Part shown: piece by piece, positions 40,623 to 48,461 of the stretch
Numbering within the stretch: the stretch's first letter is position 1
Layout of the letters: each line of letters opens with the position of its first letter
Origin: Gammaproteobacteria bacterium 28-57-27
Lineage (GTDB): Bacteria; Pseudomonadota; Gammaproteobacteria; Halothiobacillales; Halothiobacillaceae
Length of the DNA stretch: 58,987 bases
Assembly: GCA_002281735.1 (NCBI GenBank)
Contig: NCGK01000012.1
Coordinates: 1-58,987, forward strand
Reading direction: 5' to 3'
The notes under the pieces: model-generated
Databases searched by the model: none
What the model saw: the letters and a program-made list of their open reading frames with translations, nothing else
What the model was told of the DNA's origin: nothing
Position numbers and translations under genes: made by a program

Positions 40623-42658
40623 AACTCGGCGCCCAAGGAGAAGTGCAGGCGCACCACTTCATCCTCATTTTCAAAGCCGTGTGCCAGATACAAGCCAATC
40701 ATGCCCACCGGTGAGCGCCACAACCCACCCAACCCCGCGCCGGTTTTAAGCGAAAGATCCGTACCGTTAAACGCATTACCGCTGTCCACGAACACCGCCA
40801 TGCCAAACGGGTTGGCGAACATCCAGTCATATTCAACGCTCATCACCAGCAGATTTTCGCCACCGACCACATTGCCCAGCGCATCGGTCGGCCCCAGCGA
40901 CTTAAAGCCATAACCGCGCACACTCTGATCGCCACCAGCAAAATAGCGCAGTGAAATAGGCACCTTGGCAAAATCACCCGACAGGCTCGTGCCCAAACTG
41001 CCGCGCAACAGAATCTGATCTGCCGCACGCACCGGCAGTGTCCACTGTGCATTCACCCGCGCCTGCGTCAGCGACGTGCTCGACAACAGCGAGCCAAACG
41101 TGGTTTGCGCATCCAGATCCCAGATCAACGACTCCGTGCGTCCGCGCACGCGCGGGCGATAGATCACATTCAAGCCCGGCAACAACATATGCCCATACAG
41201 ATAGGGTTCGTTAGGGATCTCATCCTTAGTGAGCTCGTCCTCTTCGTATAGCATGACCACGCGCGCCTGCCGCCGCCAAGCCCCCTTGGTATCATTCGCC
41301 GAAAGGCGCAGCGACAGGGTACGGGTATCCACATCGTCCAATTCCTCCAGCCGACTGCGCAAGGCCAGCGAGAAAAAATCGCTACTCGGCTTACCGCCGA
41401 TCTCAAAACCTTCGATGCCAAACAAGCGTTCCGTGCCGCCCAAGGGTTTAATCCACGGACGGCGCAACTCCAAATCGCCCTGCACGTCGCGCTGCGAAAG
41501 ACTGACCTTGCCATGAAAGCGATCGCCGCGCGCATCCAAAAAACGTCGCTCCATTTCCGCCGACACGCGCGCGCCGGTATCGGTGCCGTAACCGACACCA
41601 AAGGCATAACGTGTCTGTTTGCGCGTGCTCAAGCCCACGACCACATCCACTGTGTGCGTCTGCCGATTCGGTGTTGGCGCAACATCCATGCGCTCAAAAT
41701 ATTGGCTCTCGGACAAGGTGCGCTGCAACTCCAACAGACGCGACACGCGATACGGCTCGTCCTCTTTCCACGGTACAAAACCATCCAACAGCGCCAGCTC
41801 AAACACCATCGGCCCAGCCTGCTCAAACCGCGTGCTGCCAAAGCGATAGCGAGTGCCGCTGTCCAAGGTCAAAAAAACCTGCGCCGTATCGTTGTCCGGG
41901 TTGACCACAATCTCATGCCGCGTGTAAGCCGCATCCAAAAAGCCTACATCTTGCGCCAGCTGCAACCACTGCGTCTTAAACCGCTCATACGGCGCATGCA
42001 CCAAGGGCGCTTGCACGATCAACGGAAAAGTCTTGCCAAATTTCACCACCCGCTGCTGTTCCAGTGCCTCGCCGAGCAACACCACCTCCACCAGGGTAAT
42101 GCGCACAATCGGCCCCGGCGTGAACGTTAAGGTCAAACGCCAGCCGCTCGGAGTCGCCGCCAGATCAGCCACCACCTTGGCACGATAAAACCCGGAAGCC
42201 TCCATCGCCTCCGCCGCCTCCACCTCGGCGCGTTGCGCCAGATTTCCGACCAGCAAATCATCCAAATAGGGGCTATTGCGCTGACGCTGCACGGTCAGCG
42301 AGGCCAGCACATCGGCCTGCAAATACTCCGGCAAACCCACCAGTACGACATCTACGCTGCGTTTGCCTTGAGCTTCGTCAGAAGGGTTATTGCTCCCCTC
42401 TCCCGCAAGCGGGGAGAGCGAAGCGAGGGGGGCGGAGCCGGCCGGGGGTGAGGGTGCTTCCACTTGAGGCGTCAACCACCATTCATCCTCATTCGCCCAC
42501 GCCGCCGACATCCACACGCAAAGACTCAACACCCCCATCAGCGTGAGTAGGGTGGATAAGCGTAGCGCATCCACCGATTCCGCCCTGGTGGATGCGCTGC
42601 GCTTATCCACCCTACATGAGTGCAGACATGGACTTACGCCGGCTTCGTGAGAGCTCAT
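40619..42658 (-). CDS. tamA: Translocation and assembly module subunit TamA
   Basis: This 679-residue Omp85-family outer-membrane protein has POTRA domains (about residues 100-330) and a C-terminal barrel ending in FSLGAEF. GGDQSVRGYGFKSLGP is the Omp85 motif. The ATG overlaps the hrpA stop (ATGA). Residues 15-37 are encoded by a palindromic repeat (42547-42615), which runs into the hydrophobic signal segment TLLTLMGVLSLCVWMSAAWA. Residues ~68-90 (PLASLSPLAGEGS) come from a second repeat. If the Met at residue 41 is used instead, the repeat is mostly untranslated. Confidence 0.93.
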   Translation of the reverse strand: MSSHEAGVSPCLHSCRVDKRSASTRAESVDALRLSTLLTLMGVLSLCVWMSAAWANEDEWWLTPQVEAPSPPAGSAPLASLSPLAGEGSNNPSDEAQGKRSVDVVLVGLPEYLQADVLASLTVQRQRNSPYLDDLLVGNLAQRAEVEAAEAMEASGFYRAKVVADLAATPSGWRLTLTFTPGPIVRITLVEVVLLGEALEQQRVVKFGKTFPLIVQAPLVHAPYERFKTQWLQLAQDVGFLDAAYTRHEIVVNPDNDTAQVFLTLDSGTRYRFGSTRFEQAGPMVFELALLDGFVPWKEDEPYRVSRLLELQRTLSESQYFERMDVAPTPNRQTHTVDVVVGLSTRKQTRYAFGVGYGTDTGARVSAEMERRFLDARGDRFHGKVSLSQRDVQGDLELRRPWIKPLGGTERLFGIEGFEIGGKPSSDFFSLALRSRLEELDDVDTRTLSLRLSANDTKGAWRRQARVVMLYEEDELTKDEIPNEPYLYGHMLLPGLNVIYRPRVRGRTESLIWDLDAQTTFGSLLSSTSLTQARVNAQWTLPVRAADQILLRGSLGTSLSGDFAKVPISLRYFAGGDQSVRGYGFKSLGPTDALGNVVGGENLLVMSVEYDWMFANPFGMAVFVDSGNAFNGTDLSLKTGAGLGGLWRSPVGMIGLYLAHGFENEDEVVRLHFSLGAEF
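42391..42454. repeat. CTCTCCC/GGGGAGAG repeat inside tamA
   Basis: CTCCCCTCTCCCGCAAGCGG, then GGAGAGCGAAGCGAGGGGGG, forms a palindromic repeat encoding LASLSPLAGEGS in the linker after the TamA signal peptide. It belongs to the family seen at 43452, 44401, 44822, 47331 and 52084. Confidence 0.75.
42547..42615. repeat. GTAGGGTGGATAAGCG paired inverted repeat in the tamA leader
   Basis: Two 29-bp arms (42547-42575 and 42587-42615) starting GTAGGGTGGATAAGCG are reverse complements with one mismatch. They lie inside the first 37 codons of tamA. A further 10 bp matching the TAGGACTTACGCA element terminus is seen at 42630-42639. Confidence 0.85.
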
Positions 42659-45600
42659 GCGCCCAAGCCCTCAAGCAGCGCATTCACCCTTGAGAGCGAC
42701 ACCGGCATGGCGGTTTTCAATTCCTGCGCAAACAACTGCACTCGCCACTCCTCCAGCATCATGACCCATTCATCCGGCACGCTCTTGAGCTTAGCCACCC
42801 GCGCCAACACCGGCTCCAGTTGCACCCGTGCCTGGCGCTCACGTTCCGGATTCTGCTGCAGCCGCTCCAGCCGCCTGCTCGCCGCCTGCACATACACTGG
42901 CAAACGTTGCCACAACGCAGGCGGCGTCGCACGAATAAAATCGCGCGCAAACAAACCCGCAAGCTGCGCCTGCATATCCTTAACCGCCACAGTATGCGCA
43001 CTCGCCGCCTGCTGCAAAGCACTCTGCAAACTCTGTACCGCCTGCAACACCGCCCGCAAACGGCGCAAAGCCTCCAAGCCCTCGGCATACAAACGCGGAC
43101 GACACAACGCCACCCGCGCCGCAAACGCCTCCGGCTCACGCGGCCAATCGCCGGGCGGCCTATCCCCTAAAAACACCGCCCGCGCCACGCGCCACACCAC
43201 TTCATCCTGCATATCGGCACAGGGTTTATCCACCCCTTTGAGCGCTGGCAAGGCCGAATACAGCAGGCATAGCGCATTGTCCCGCGCCACCTCGCGCTTG
43301 AGCGCCTTCACCTCGGCCTGAGCCGCCAGCACAAACAAACGCGTCAGCCCATTCGCCGTGGCCTGCGCTGCGGCCTCGGCGGTGTCCATCGGTTGCAGAG
43401 TCACACTCTCGCCCGCGTCGATCAAGGCCGGATAGACGGTGGTGGTCGATTTAGCCCCCTCCCCCTTGACGGGGGAGGGTTGGGGAGAGGGAGTCAAGCC
43501 AGAGGTAACGGATACTGGCACATCTACCACCATCACTTCCGCCAACTCGCCAAAACTCCACGCCATCAACCCCTTACGCGTCTCAAAACGCTGCACAAAC
43601 GCCCGCTTCGCCGCCCCACCGAGCGCCTGCTGCATCGCCGCCAAATCACGCCCACTGCCGCGCAGCTCGCCGTGGTCGTCCACCAGCTCCACCCGCAAAC
43701 GCAGATGCGGCTCGATTTCCGTCAGCGGCCAATCGGCAGGCTCAATCTGCGCCCCCAACATGCGCTGCACCTCCTGCGACAAACGCAGCGGCAAACTACC
43801 CGCAGGTGGCCAATCCTTCAACCCCTCCGTCAAACGCTCCACCAACGCCCGCGCCACATCCGGCGCAGGCACCAAATGCCGCCGCAGCGCTTTCGGCAAG
43901 GCACGAATCAGCGCCTCGATTTTGTCCTGCAACAAACCCGGCACCAGCCACTCCGCCGCCTGCACATCCAAGCGATTCAACTCCGCCAAAGGCAAGCTGG
44001 CGGTCACCCCGTCATCCTCCGCCCCCGGCTCAAAGTGATAGCGCAGCGCCACCTCGATGTCGCCCAAGCGCAAACGATCCGGCAAACGCCCGCCCTGCAC
44101 GGCCTCGGCCTCATGCCGCATCAACACCTCGCGGGTGAGCTGCAAGGCCGCATTCAGCGTCTTGTCACGCCGCAACGCCGCCGCCAGCGTCACGCCATCC
44201 ACCACCTCCGGCGGCAAGGCGCGCTCGAAAAAGGCACACAGCACCGCATCATCCACCAAAATATCCGGCCTGCGCGCCTTGGCTTCCAAGGCTTGAATCT
44301 CAGCAATTAAAGCCACGTTATGCTGAATAAATGCGGCATTTTCCCAAGGGTGCCTGCCGCGCTGTTCAAGCTCATCCGCACGGCGCACCACGGTTTTGGC
44401 TCTCTCTCCCCTCGCGGGAGAGGGCTGGGGAGAGGGGGCTGCTGGGCGCGCCAAAGCGTCATACACAACCGTGAGCACCCCCTCTAAATTCTGCAAAACC
44501 TCTTTATTCCAAAAACGCATCACCTCAAAACCTTGCGCCTTCAACCAGGCATCCCGCGTCCGATCGTAGCCCTCGGCCTCTGCATGTTGACCACCATCCA
44601 GCTCAATCACCACGCGCCGATCCAAACACACAAAGTCCACGGTATACGCACCGAGGGGCTGCTGGCGACGAAACTTAAACCCTTCAAAACGATGAGCGCG
44701 CAAGTGTTGCCAGAGAAGCTGCTCCACATCAGTTGAGTTCGTGCGCAATTGACGGGCAAAATCGCGTGGAGATAGATGTGCTGGCACATCCGTCAAGGTT
44801 GGCGCATCGCTTGAGGACAGCAGCCCCCTCTCCCCAGCCCTCCCCCGCGAGGGGGGAGGGGGCAAATCCAAGACTGCACCCTGCTTAGAGCCCCCGCCTC
44901 TCGCGGGAGAAGGCGCTGCAACCCCAGCCACAACGTCCCACCCCTCCAGCGCCCCCAACATCCCCTCACGCACAAAAATCCGCCGCGAGCCTGCCGGGTC
45001 AATCGCCGCGTAATTCACCGCACGCCGCAGCACCACCGGCAAGCCGTACAAACTTAAGGTTTCAAACGCCGCCACCCGCCCGGAGTCCGTCTGGTAATGC
45101 GGCTCGCTCACTTCGCGGGTGAGCAAATGCTTGGCCAGCGGCTCAATCCAGCGCGGGTTAATCGCCGCATTCGTCGCGCCCCACAAGCGCGTGGTTTCCA
45201 GCCATTGCGCCGACATTAGCCATTTCGGCGGCAATTTCACCAGCGCCGAACCGGGGTGAATCGCCAGCCTGCGACCCTTCACCCCAAGATAACTTTGTGG
45301 CTCAGGCCGCCCTTTGGCTGGATTAGTCTTGCGTTTTTCCTCATCACGCAAGGCCAAATGACCGAGCAACCCGGTCATCAGGGCGCGATGCACCACGTCC
45401 TCCGCAACCGGCGTTTCATTTTCATGCACCCCCTCCTCGTGAAACAGGCCGCGCAATTCCTGATGCAAGGAACGCCACTCGCGCATACGCACATAGGATA
45501 AGAAGTTTTTTTCGCACAAGGCACGCAACTTGGCCTGCGAAAGATGATGCGCCTGCTCCTCATGCCAGCGCCACAAGGCGAGCAAACCCAAAAAATCCGA

Positions 45601-47247
45601 AGTCGTATTCTTCCAGGCCGCATGCGCCTGATCGGCGGCTTGCTGACGCTCCGGTGGACGGTCGCGCGGGTCTTGCACGGACAAACCACTGACGATCACC
45701 AGCATTTCGGCCAAACAGCCATCTTTCTCTCCCGCCAGCAACATGCGCCCCAGGCGCGGATCGACGGGCAAACGCCCAAGTTGTACGCCAAGCTGGGTGA
45801 GCCGCTGCGCCTCATCCGTGGCCTGCAACTCAAACAGCAAGTCATACGCCGCCTTGATCTGCCGCCCGTCAGGTTTGTCCAAAAACGGAAAATCATCCAC
45901 ATGACCGAGCCGCAGGCTTTCCATGCGCAAAATCACTGCTGCCAGATTGGTACGCAAAATCTCCGGGTCGGTATGCGCCGGGCGCTGGTTGAAATCATCC
46001 TCAGCATACAAGCGGATGCAAATACCAGGACCAAGCCGCCCGCAACGCCCCGCCCGCTGGCGCGCCGCCGCCTGACTAATCGGCTCGACCTGCAAACGCT
46101 GCACCCCGGCACGCGCCGAAAAACGCGACACCCGCGCAAGCCCAGTATCAATCACATAACGAATCCCCGGCACGGTCAGCGAGGTTTCCGCCACGTTGGT
46201 TGCCAAGACAATCCGCCGCGTGTGGTGTTTCTGAAACACCCGCGCTTGATCGGCTGCCGACAACCGCGCATACAGCGGCAAAATTTCCGTCGCCCCAAGG
46301 TGTTTCGGCACCGGATGCTTGCGCAGCGCTTCTTCCGCCTCACGGATACCGCGCTCGCCGTCGAAGAACACCAAAATATCACCCGCGCCTTCCAAGGCCA
46401 GCTCATCCACCGCATCCAGCAGCGCACGCGGCAAATCGCGGTCACGATCATCTTCATCGCCCTGCACCGGGCGATAGCGCATCTCTACCGGGTAGGTGCG
46501 GCCTTCGACCGACATGATTTCTGCGCCGTCGAAATGCGCGCTGAAGCGCTCCACATCCAGCGTGGCCGAAGTCACAATCAGCTTCAACTCCGGGCGCTTG
46601 GGCAACAGGCGTTTCAAAAATCCGAGTAAAAAGTCGATATTCAGACTGCGCTCATGCGCCTCATCGATAATCAACGTGTCGTAGCGCGAAAGCAGCGGGT
46701 CGCTGTGGATTTCGGCCAGCAAAATGCCGTCGGTCATGACTTTAATCAGCGTCGAATCGCTCACCTGCCCGGCGAAACGCACCTGAAAACCGACTTTTTC
46801 GCCCAGCGGCGTATCCAGTTCCTCGGCAATGCGTGAGGCCACTGAGCGCGCGGCAATGCGGCGCGGCTGGGTGTGGCCAATCAGCCCACGCACCCCGCGC
46901 CCGGCTTCCAGCGCCAGTTTGGGCAACTGCGTGGTTTTGCCCGAACCGGTTTCGCCGCACAGAATCAGCACCTGGTTTTTCGCCAGTGCGGCCAGAATCT
47001 CCTCGCGGCGCAACACCACCGGCAGGTCGTCGGGGTATTGGATCGTAGGCACAAGTGAGCGCCGTGCAGCCACCGCTTGCTGGGATACCGCAATCTGCGC
47101 GCTAATCTCCGCCCAGCTTTTATCCGTCGGCAGGCCTTTGGCCGCACGCTTTTTCAGCCCGTGCAGGCGCGTGCGCAAAGCATGAACATCACGGCTTTGG
47201 CAATAATCGAGTTGTTGGAAAAGGGCAGAAAAATCAGGGACAGTCAT
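42655..47247 (-). CDS. hrpA: DEAH-box RNA helicase HrpA with inserted DUF559 domain
   Basis: At 1530 residues it is about 200 longer than typical HrpA. Walker A is CGETGSGKTTQLPK (~90), the DEAH box is LIIDEAHERS (~197), and motif VI is QRAGRCGRLGPG. The ratchet, OB and C-terminal DUF3418-type regions follow. Residues ~770-950 are an insertion: repeat-derived peptide, a DUF559 endonuclease-like domain (~825-931), then more repeat peptide (SPQPSPARGERA). A second short insert (TPSPQPSPVKGEGA) lies at ~1255. HrpA helps rescue stalled ribosomes in E. coli. The start at 47247 gives MTVPDFSALFQQLDYC; the longer ORF is rejected. Confidence 0.94.
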   Translation of the reverse strand: MTVPDFSALFQQLDYCQSRDVHALRTRLHGLKKRAAKGLPTDKSWAEISAQIAVSQQAVAARRSLVPTIQYPDDLPVVLRREEILAALAKNQVLILCGETGSGKTTQLPKLALEAGRGVRGLIGHTQPRRIAARSVASRIAEELDTPLGEKVGFQVRFAGQVSDSTLIKVMTDGILLAEIHSDPLLSRYDTLIIDEAHERSLNIDFLLGFLKRLLPKRPELKLIVTSATLDVERFSAHFDGAEIMSVEGRTYPVEMRYRPVQGDEDDRDRDLPRALLDAVDELALEGAGDILVFFDGERGIREAEEALRKHPVPKHLGATEILPLYARLSAADQARVFQKHHTRRIVLATNVAETSLTVPGIRYVIDTGLARVSRFSARAGVQRLQVEPISQAAARQRAGRCGRLGPGICIRLYAEDDFNQRPAHTDPEILRTNLAAVILRMESLRLGHVDDFPFLDKPDGRQIKAAYDLLFELQATDEAQRLTQLGVQLGRLPVDPRLGRMLLAGEKDGCLAEMLVIVSGLSVQDPRDRPPERQQAADQAHAAWKNTTSDFLGLLALWRWHEEQAHHLSQAKLRALCEKNFLSYVRMREWRSLHQELRGLFHEEGVHENETPVAEDVVHRALMTGLLGHLALRDEEKRKTNPAKGRPEPQSYLGVKGRRLAIHPGSALVKLPPKWLMSAQWLETTRLWGATNAAINPRWIEPLAKHLLTREVSEPHYQTDSGRVAAFETLSLYGLPVVLRRAVNYAAIDPAGSRRIFVREGMLGALEGWDVVAGVAAPSPARGGGSKQGAVLDLPPPPSRGRAGERGLLSSSDAPTLTDVPAHLSPRDFARQLRTNSTDVEQLLWQHLRAHRFEGFKFRRQQPLGAYTVDFVCLDRRVVIELDGGQHAEAEGYDRTRDAWLKAQGFEVMRFWNKEVLQNLEGVLTVVYDALARPAAPSPQPSPARGERAKTVVRRADELEQRGRHPWENAAFIQHNVALIAEIQALEAKARRPDILVDDAVLCAFFERALPPEVVDGVTLAAALRRDKTLNAALQLTREVLMRHEAEAVQGGRLPDRLRLGDIEVALRYHFEPGAEDDGVTASLPLAELNRLDVQAAEWLVPGLLQDKIEALIRALPKALRRHLVPAPDVARALVERLTEGLKDWPPAGSLPLRLSQEVQRMLGAQIEPADWPLTEIEPHLRLRVELVDDHGELRGSGRDLAAMQQALGGAAKRAFVQRFETRKGLMAWSFGELAEVMVVDVPVSVTSGLTPSPQPSPVKGEGAKSTTTVYPALIDAGESVTLQPMDTAEAAAQATANGLTRLFVLAAQAEVKALKREVARDNALCLLYSALPALKGVDKPCADMQDEVVWRVARAVFLGDRPPGDWPREPEAFAARVALCRPRLYAEGLEALRRLRAVLQAVQSLQSALQQAASAHTVAVKDMQAQLAGLFARDFIRATPPALWQRLPVYVQAASRRLERLQQNPERERQARVQLEPVLARVAKLKSVPDEWVMMLEEWRVQLFAQELKTAMPVSLSRVNALLEGLGA
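43452..43492. repeat. CTCCCCC/GGGGAGAGG repeat inside hrpA (second insert)
   Basis: TAGCCCCCTCCCCCTTGACG and GGGGAGGGTTGGGGAGAGGG encode LTPSPQPSPVKGEGAK in frame, near the C-terminal part of HrpA. It has the same sequence family as the repeats that bound the DUF559 insert. Confidence 0.78.
44395..44935 (-). mobile_element. Repeat-bounded DUF559 domain insertion in hrpA
   Basis: CTCTCCC-family repeats occur at 44401-44440 on one side and at 44822-44864 and 44888-44920 on the other. Between them (44455-44775) lies a complete DUF559 domain: LSPRDFARQLRTNSTDVEQL, FKFRRQQPLGAYTVDFVCLD, RVVIELDGGQHAE, then LKAQGFEVMRFWNKEVLQN. The Asp in VDF and the E-x-D of IELDG match Vsr/PD-(D/E)XK nuclease positions and are intact. 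The whole piece is in frame with HrpA and contains no stop. Removing it would give HrpA of near-normal length. Confidence 0.82.
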
Positions 47248-47312
47248 GCAACACAGCTCAGTAGGTTGGGGTGACGAAGGAACCCCAACGCGCCGCCCTT
47301 GATTGTGGCACA

Positions 47313-47450
47313 AGTCAGGCTTTGGATTTACCCCCTCGCCCCTCGCGGGAGAGGGTTGGGGAGAGGGGGGGCTGCTGAAACGCAGGCTTGCGCCATCTGC
47401 TCCACCCTCTCCCCACCCCCCCCATCAAGGGGGAGGGGGCAAACCCATTG
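47313..47450. repeat. TAGGACTTACGCA-type element, second copy with degraded ends
   Basis: CAGGCTTTGGATTTACCCCC, then TCGCGGGAGAGGGTTGGGGA, a GCTGAAACGCAGGCTTGCGCC-like core and CATCAAGGGGGAGGGGGCAA, aligns with the full element at 52062-52235 along its whole inner part. The terminal repeats are no longer recognisable. It lies just upstream of hrpA. Confidence 0.72.
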
Positions 47451-47470
47451 AGGTCACTTGGAGTAGGTTT

Positions 47471-47527
47471 GTAGAGTACGCCGTGCGCACCACCCCACGC
47501 TCAATCGGTGCGCACGGCGCACCCTAC
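47471..47527. repeat. GTAGGGTGCGCC element, copy 2
   Basis: The left arm GTAGAGTACGCCGTGCGCAC (47471) and the right arm GTGCGCACGGCGCACCCTAC (ends 47527) are inverted with two mismatches. The right arm abuts the 3' end of the RluE-like pseudogene, supplying its stop codon. Confidence 0.8.
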
Positions 47528-47734
47528 CCAATATCAGCAAAGCGCCACGTACCTTGCTGAAATCCCTCCAAAGTCCACGCACCCACAGCCATGCAGGCTC
47601 GTTGATGCGTCGCGCTCCGGCAGGGTAGAAATGCTTCTGATCGACGAAATCGGCCAAGGTCTGGTGGCTTTCGCCGTCCGTACATTGGCAGAGCACATCG
47701 AAGGGTTTATGCAGCAGGATAATTTTTTAGGACT
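47524..47734 (-). pseudogene. Remnant of an RluE-type pseudouridine synthase
   Basis: On the minus strand the frame reads [20 protein letters not shown], then QTLADFVDQKHFYPA. It jumps over the catalytic region to ARRINEPAWLWVR, and after a second deletion and frame change ends WTLEGFQQGTWRFADIG. Each piece aligns with the intact gene at 51434-51976. The start codon is missing, and TAGGACTTACGCA lies at the broken 5' end. This is a decayed paralogue or a fragment brought by recombination. Confidence 0.85.
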
Positions 47735-47826
47735 TACGCAAAAGTGTTCCAGCAAGGCAAAGCGCCGAAGACAGTACACCGAGTACGGCGAGGCGCTTGA
47801 ACGCCGCTGGGGCGGTTTTGCGTAAA
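47728..47826. repeat. Short TAGGACTTACGCAAAA-bounded segment
   Basis: TAGGACTTACGCAAAA at 47728 and TTTTGCGTAA at 47817-47826 are inverted and match the ends of the 52062-52235 element. The 80-bp inside is different: AGCGCCGAAGACAGTACACC, then GAGTACGGCGAGGCGCT, forming its own stem. It lies between the RluE pseudogene and the DsrE-like gene. Confidence 0.5.
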
Positions 47827-47918
47827 CAATGGAATGAAGCGGCAGGCTCCTTCGTCTTTTGCGTTGCGGACATGGTGGACACAAGCCATGCCGTATCACC
47901 CTTAAAGGAGCAACACCC

Positions 47919-48380
47919 ATGTTTATGCGTACCCTCACCGCCGCCACGCTCGCACTCAGCCTTGCGGTACCCATCGTCATTATCTCCAACCCGGTTTTCG
48001 CCGCCGAACCCTCGGTCGTAAGCGAGCCCATCAAGGTCGTCTACCACGTCAATGAAGGCGTGCAACAAGCCAGTCGCGCGATCGGCAATATCCGCAACCA
48101 CCTCAACGCCGCACCCGGCACAAAGATCGTGGTGGTCACCCATGGCTCGGGTATCGACTTCCTTTTGGACGGCGCGGAAAACGCTGCGGGGGCGCCGTTT
48201 GCCCCTTCCATCAGTGAACTGAAGAGCCTCGGCGTGGATTTCCGCGTGTGCAACAACACTCTGGTTTCACGCAAGATCGACCCCAAGAGCGTAGTTTCCG
48301 AGGCATCCATCGTGCCCTCCGGCGTAGCCGAGGTTGCCAAGTTGCAGGCTCGCGAAGGCTTCGTCTACCTCAAGCCATGA
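47919..48380 (+). CDS. Periplasmic DsrE/DsrF-like protein
   Basis: This 153-residue protein has a cleavable Sec signal (about residues 1-28, ending NPVFAAEP). The mature part has a DsrE/F-like fold: KVVYHVNEGVQQASRAIGNI, GTKIVVVTHGSGIDFLLDG and a single cysteine at 111 in VCNNTLVSRK. DsrE-family proteins carry sulfur in dissimilatory sulfur metabolism; whether this one binds sulfur is not known. The ATG at 47919 follows AAAGGAG. The C-terminal domain of the anti-sigma factor three genes downstream is its paralogue, with the same C-x-x-T-L motif. Confidence 0.88.
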   Translation: MFMRTLTAATLALSLAVPIVIISNPVFAAEPSVVSEPIKVVYHVNEGVQQASRAIGNIRNHLNAAPGTKIVVVTHGSGIDFLLDGAENAAGAPFAPSISELKSLGVDFRVCNNTLVSRKIDPKSVVSEASIVPSGVAEVAKLQAREGFVYLKP

Positions 48381-48461
48381 TTTGCCCAAGTCTGATTTTT
48401 CAGGCCCCAAGTCTAGCTCGTCTCAGGTCGCCTTCGCGACCATGAATAGGATGCCCATCGT

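Noticed and set aside
40619..40913. Open frames on the plus strand opposite tamA, tamB and hrpA
   Set aside because: They are antisense shadows with His/Arg/Pro-rich translations typical of the reverse frame of GC-rich genes.
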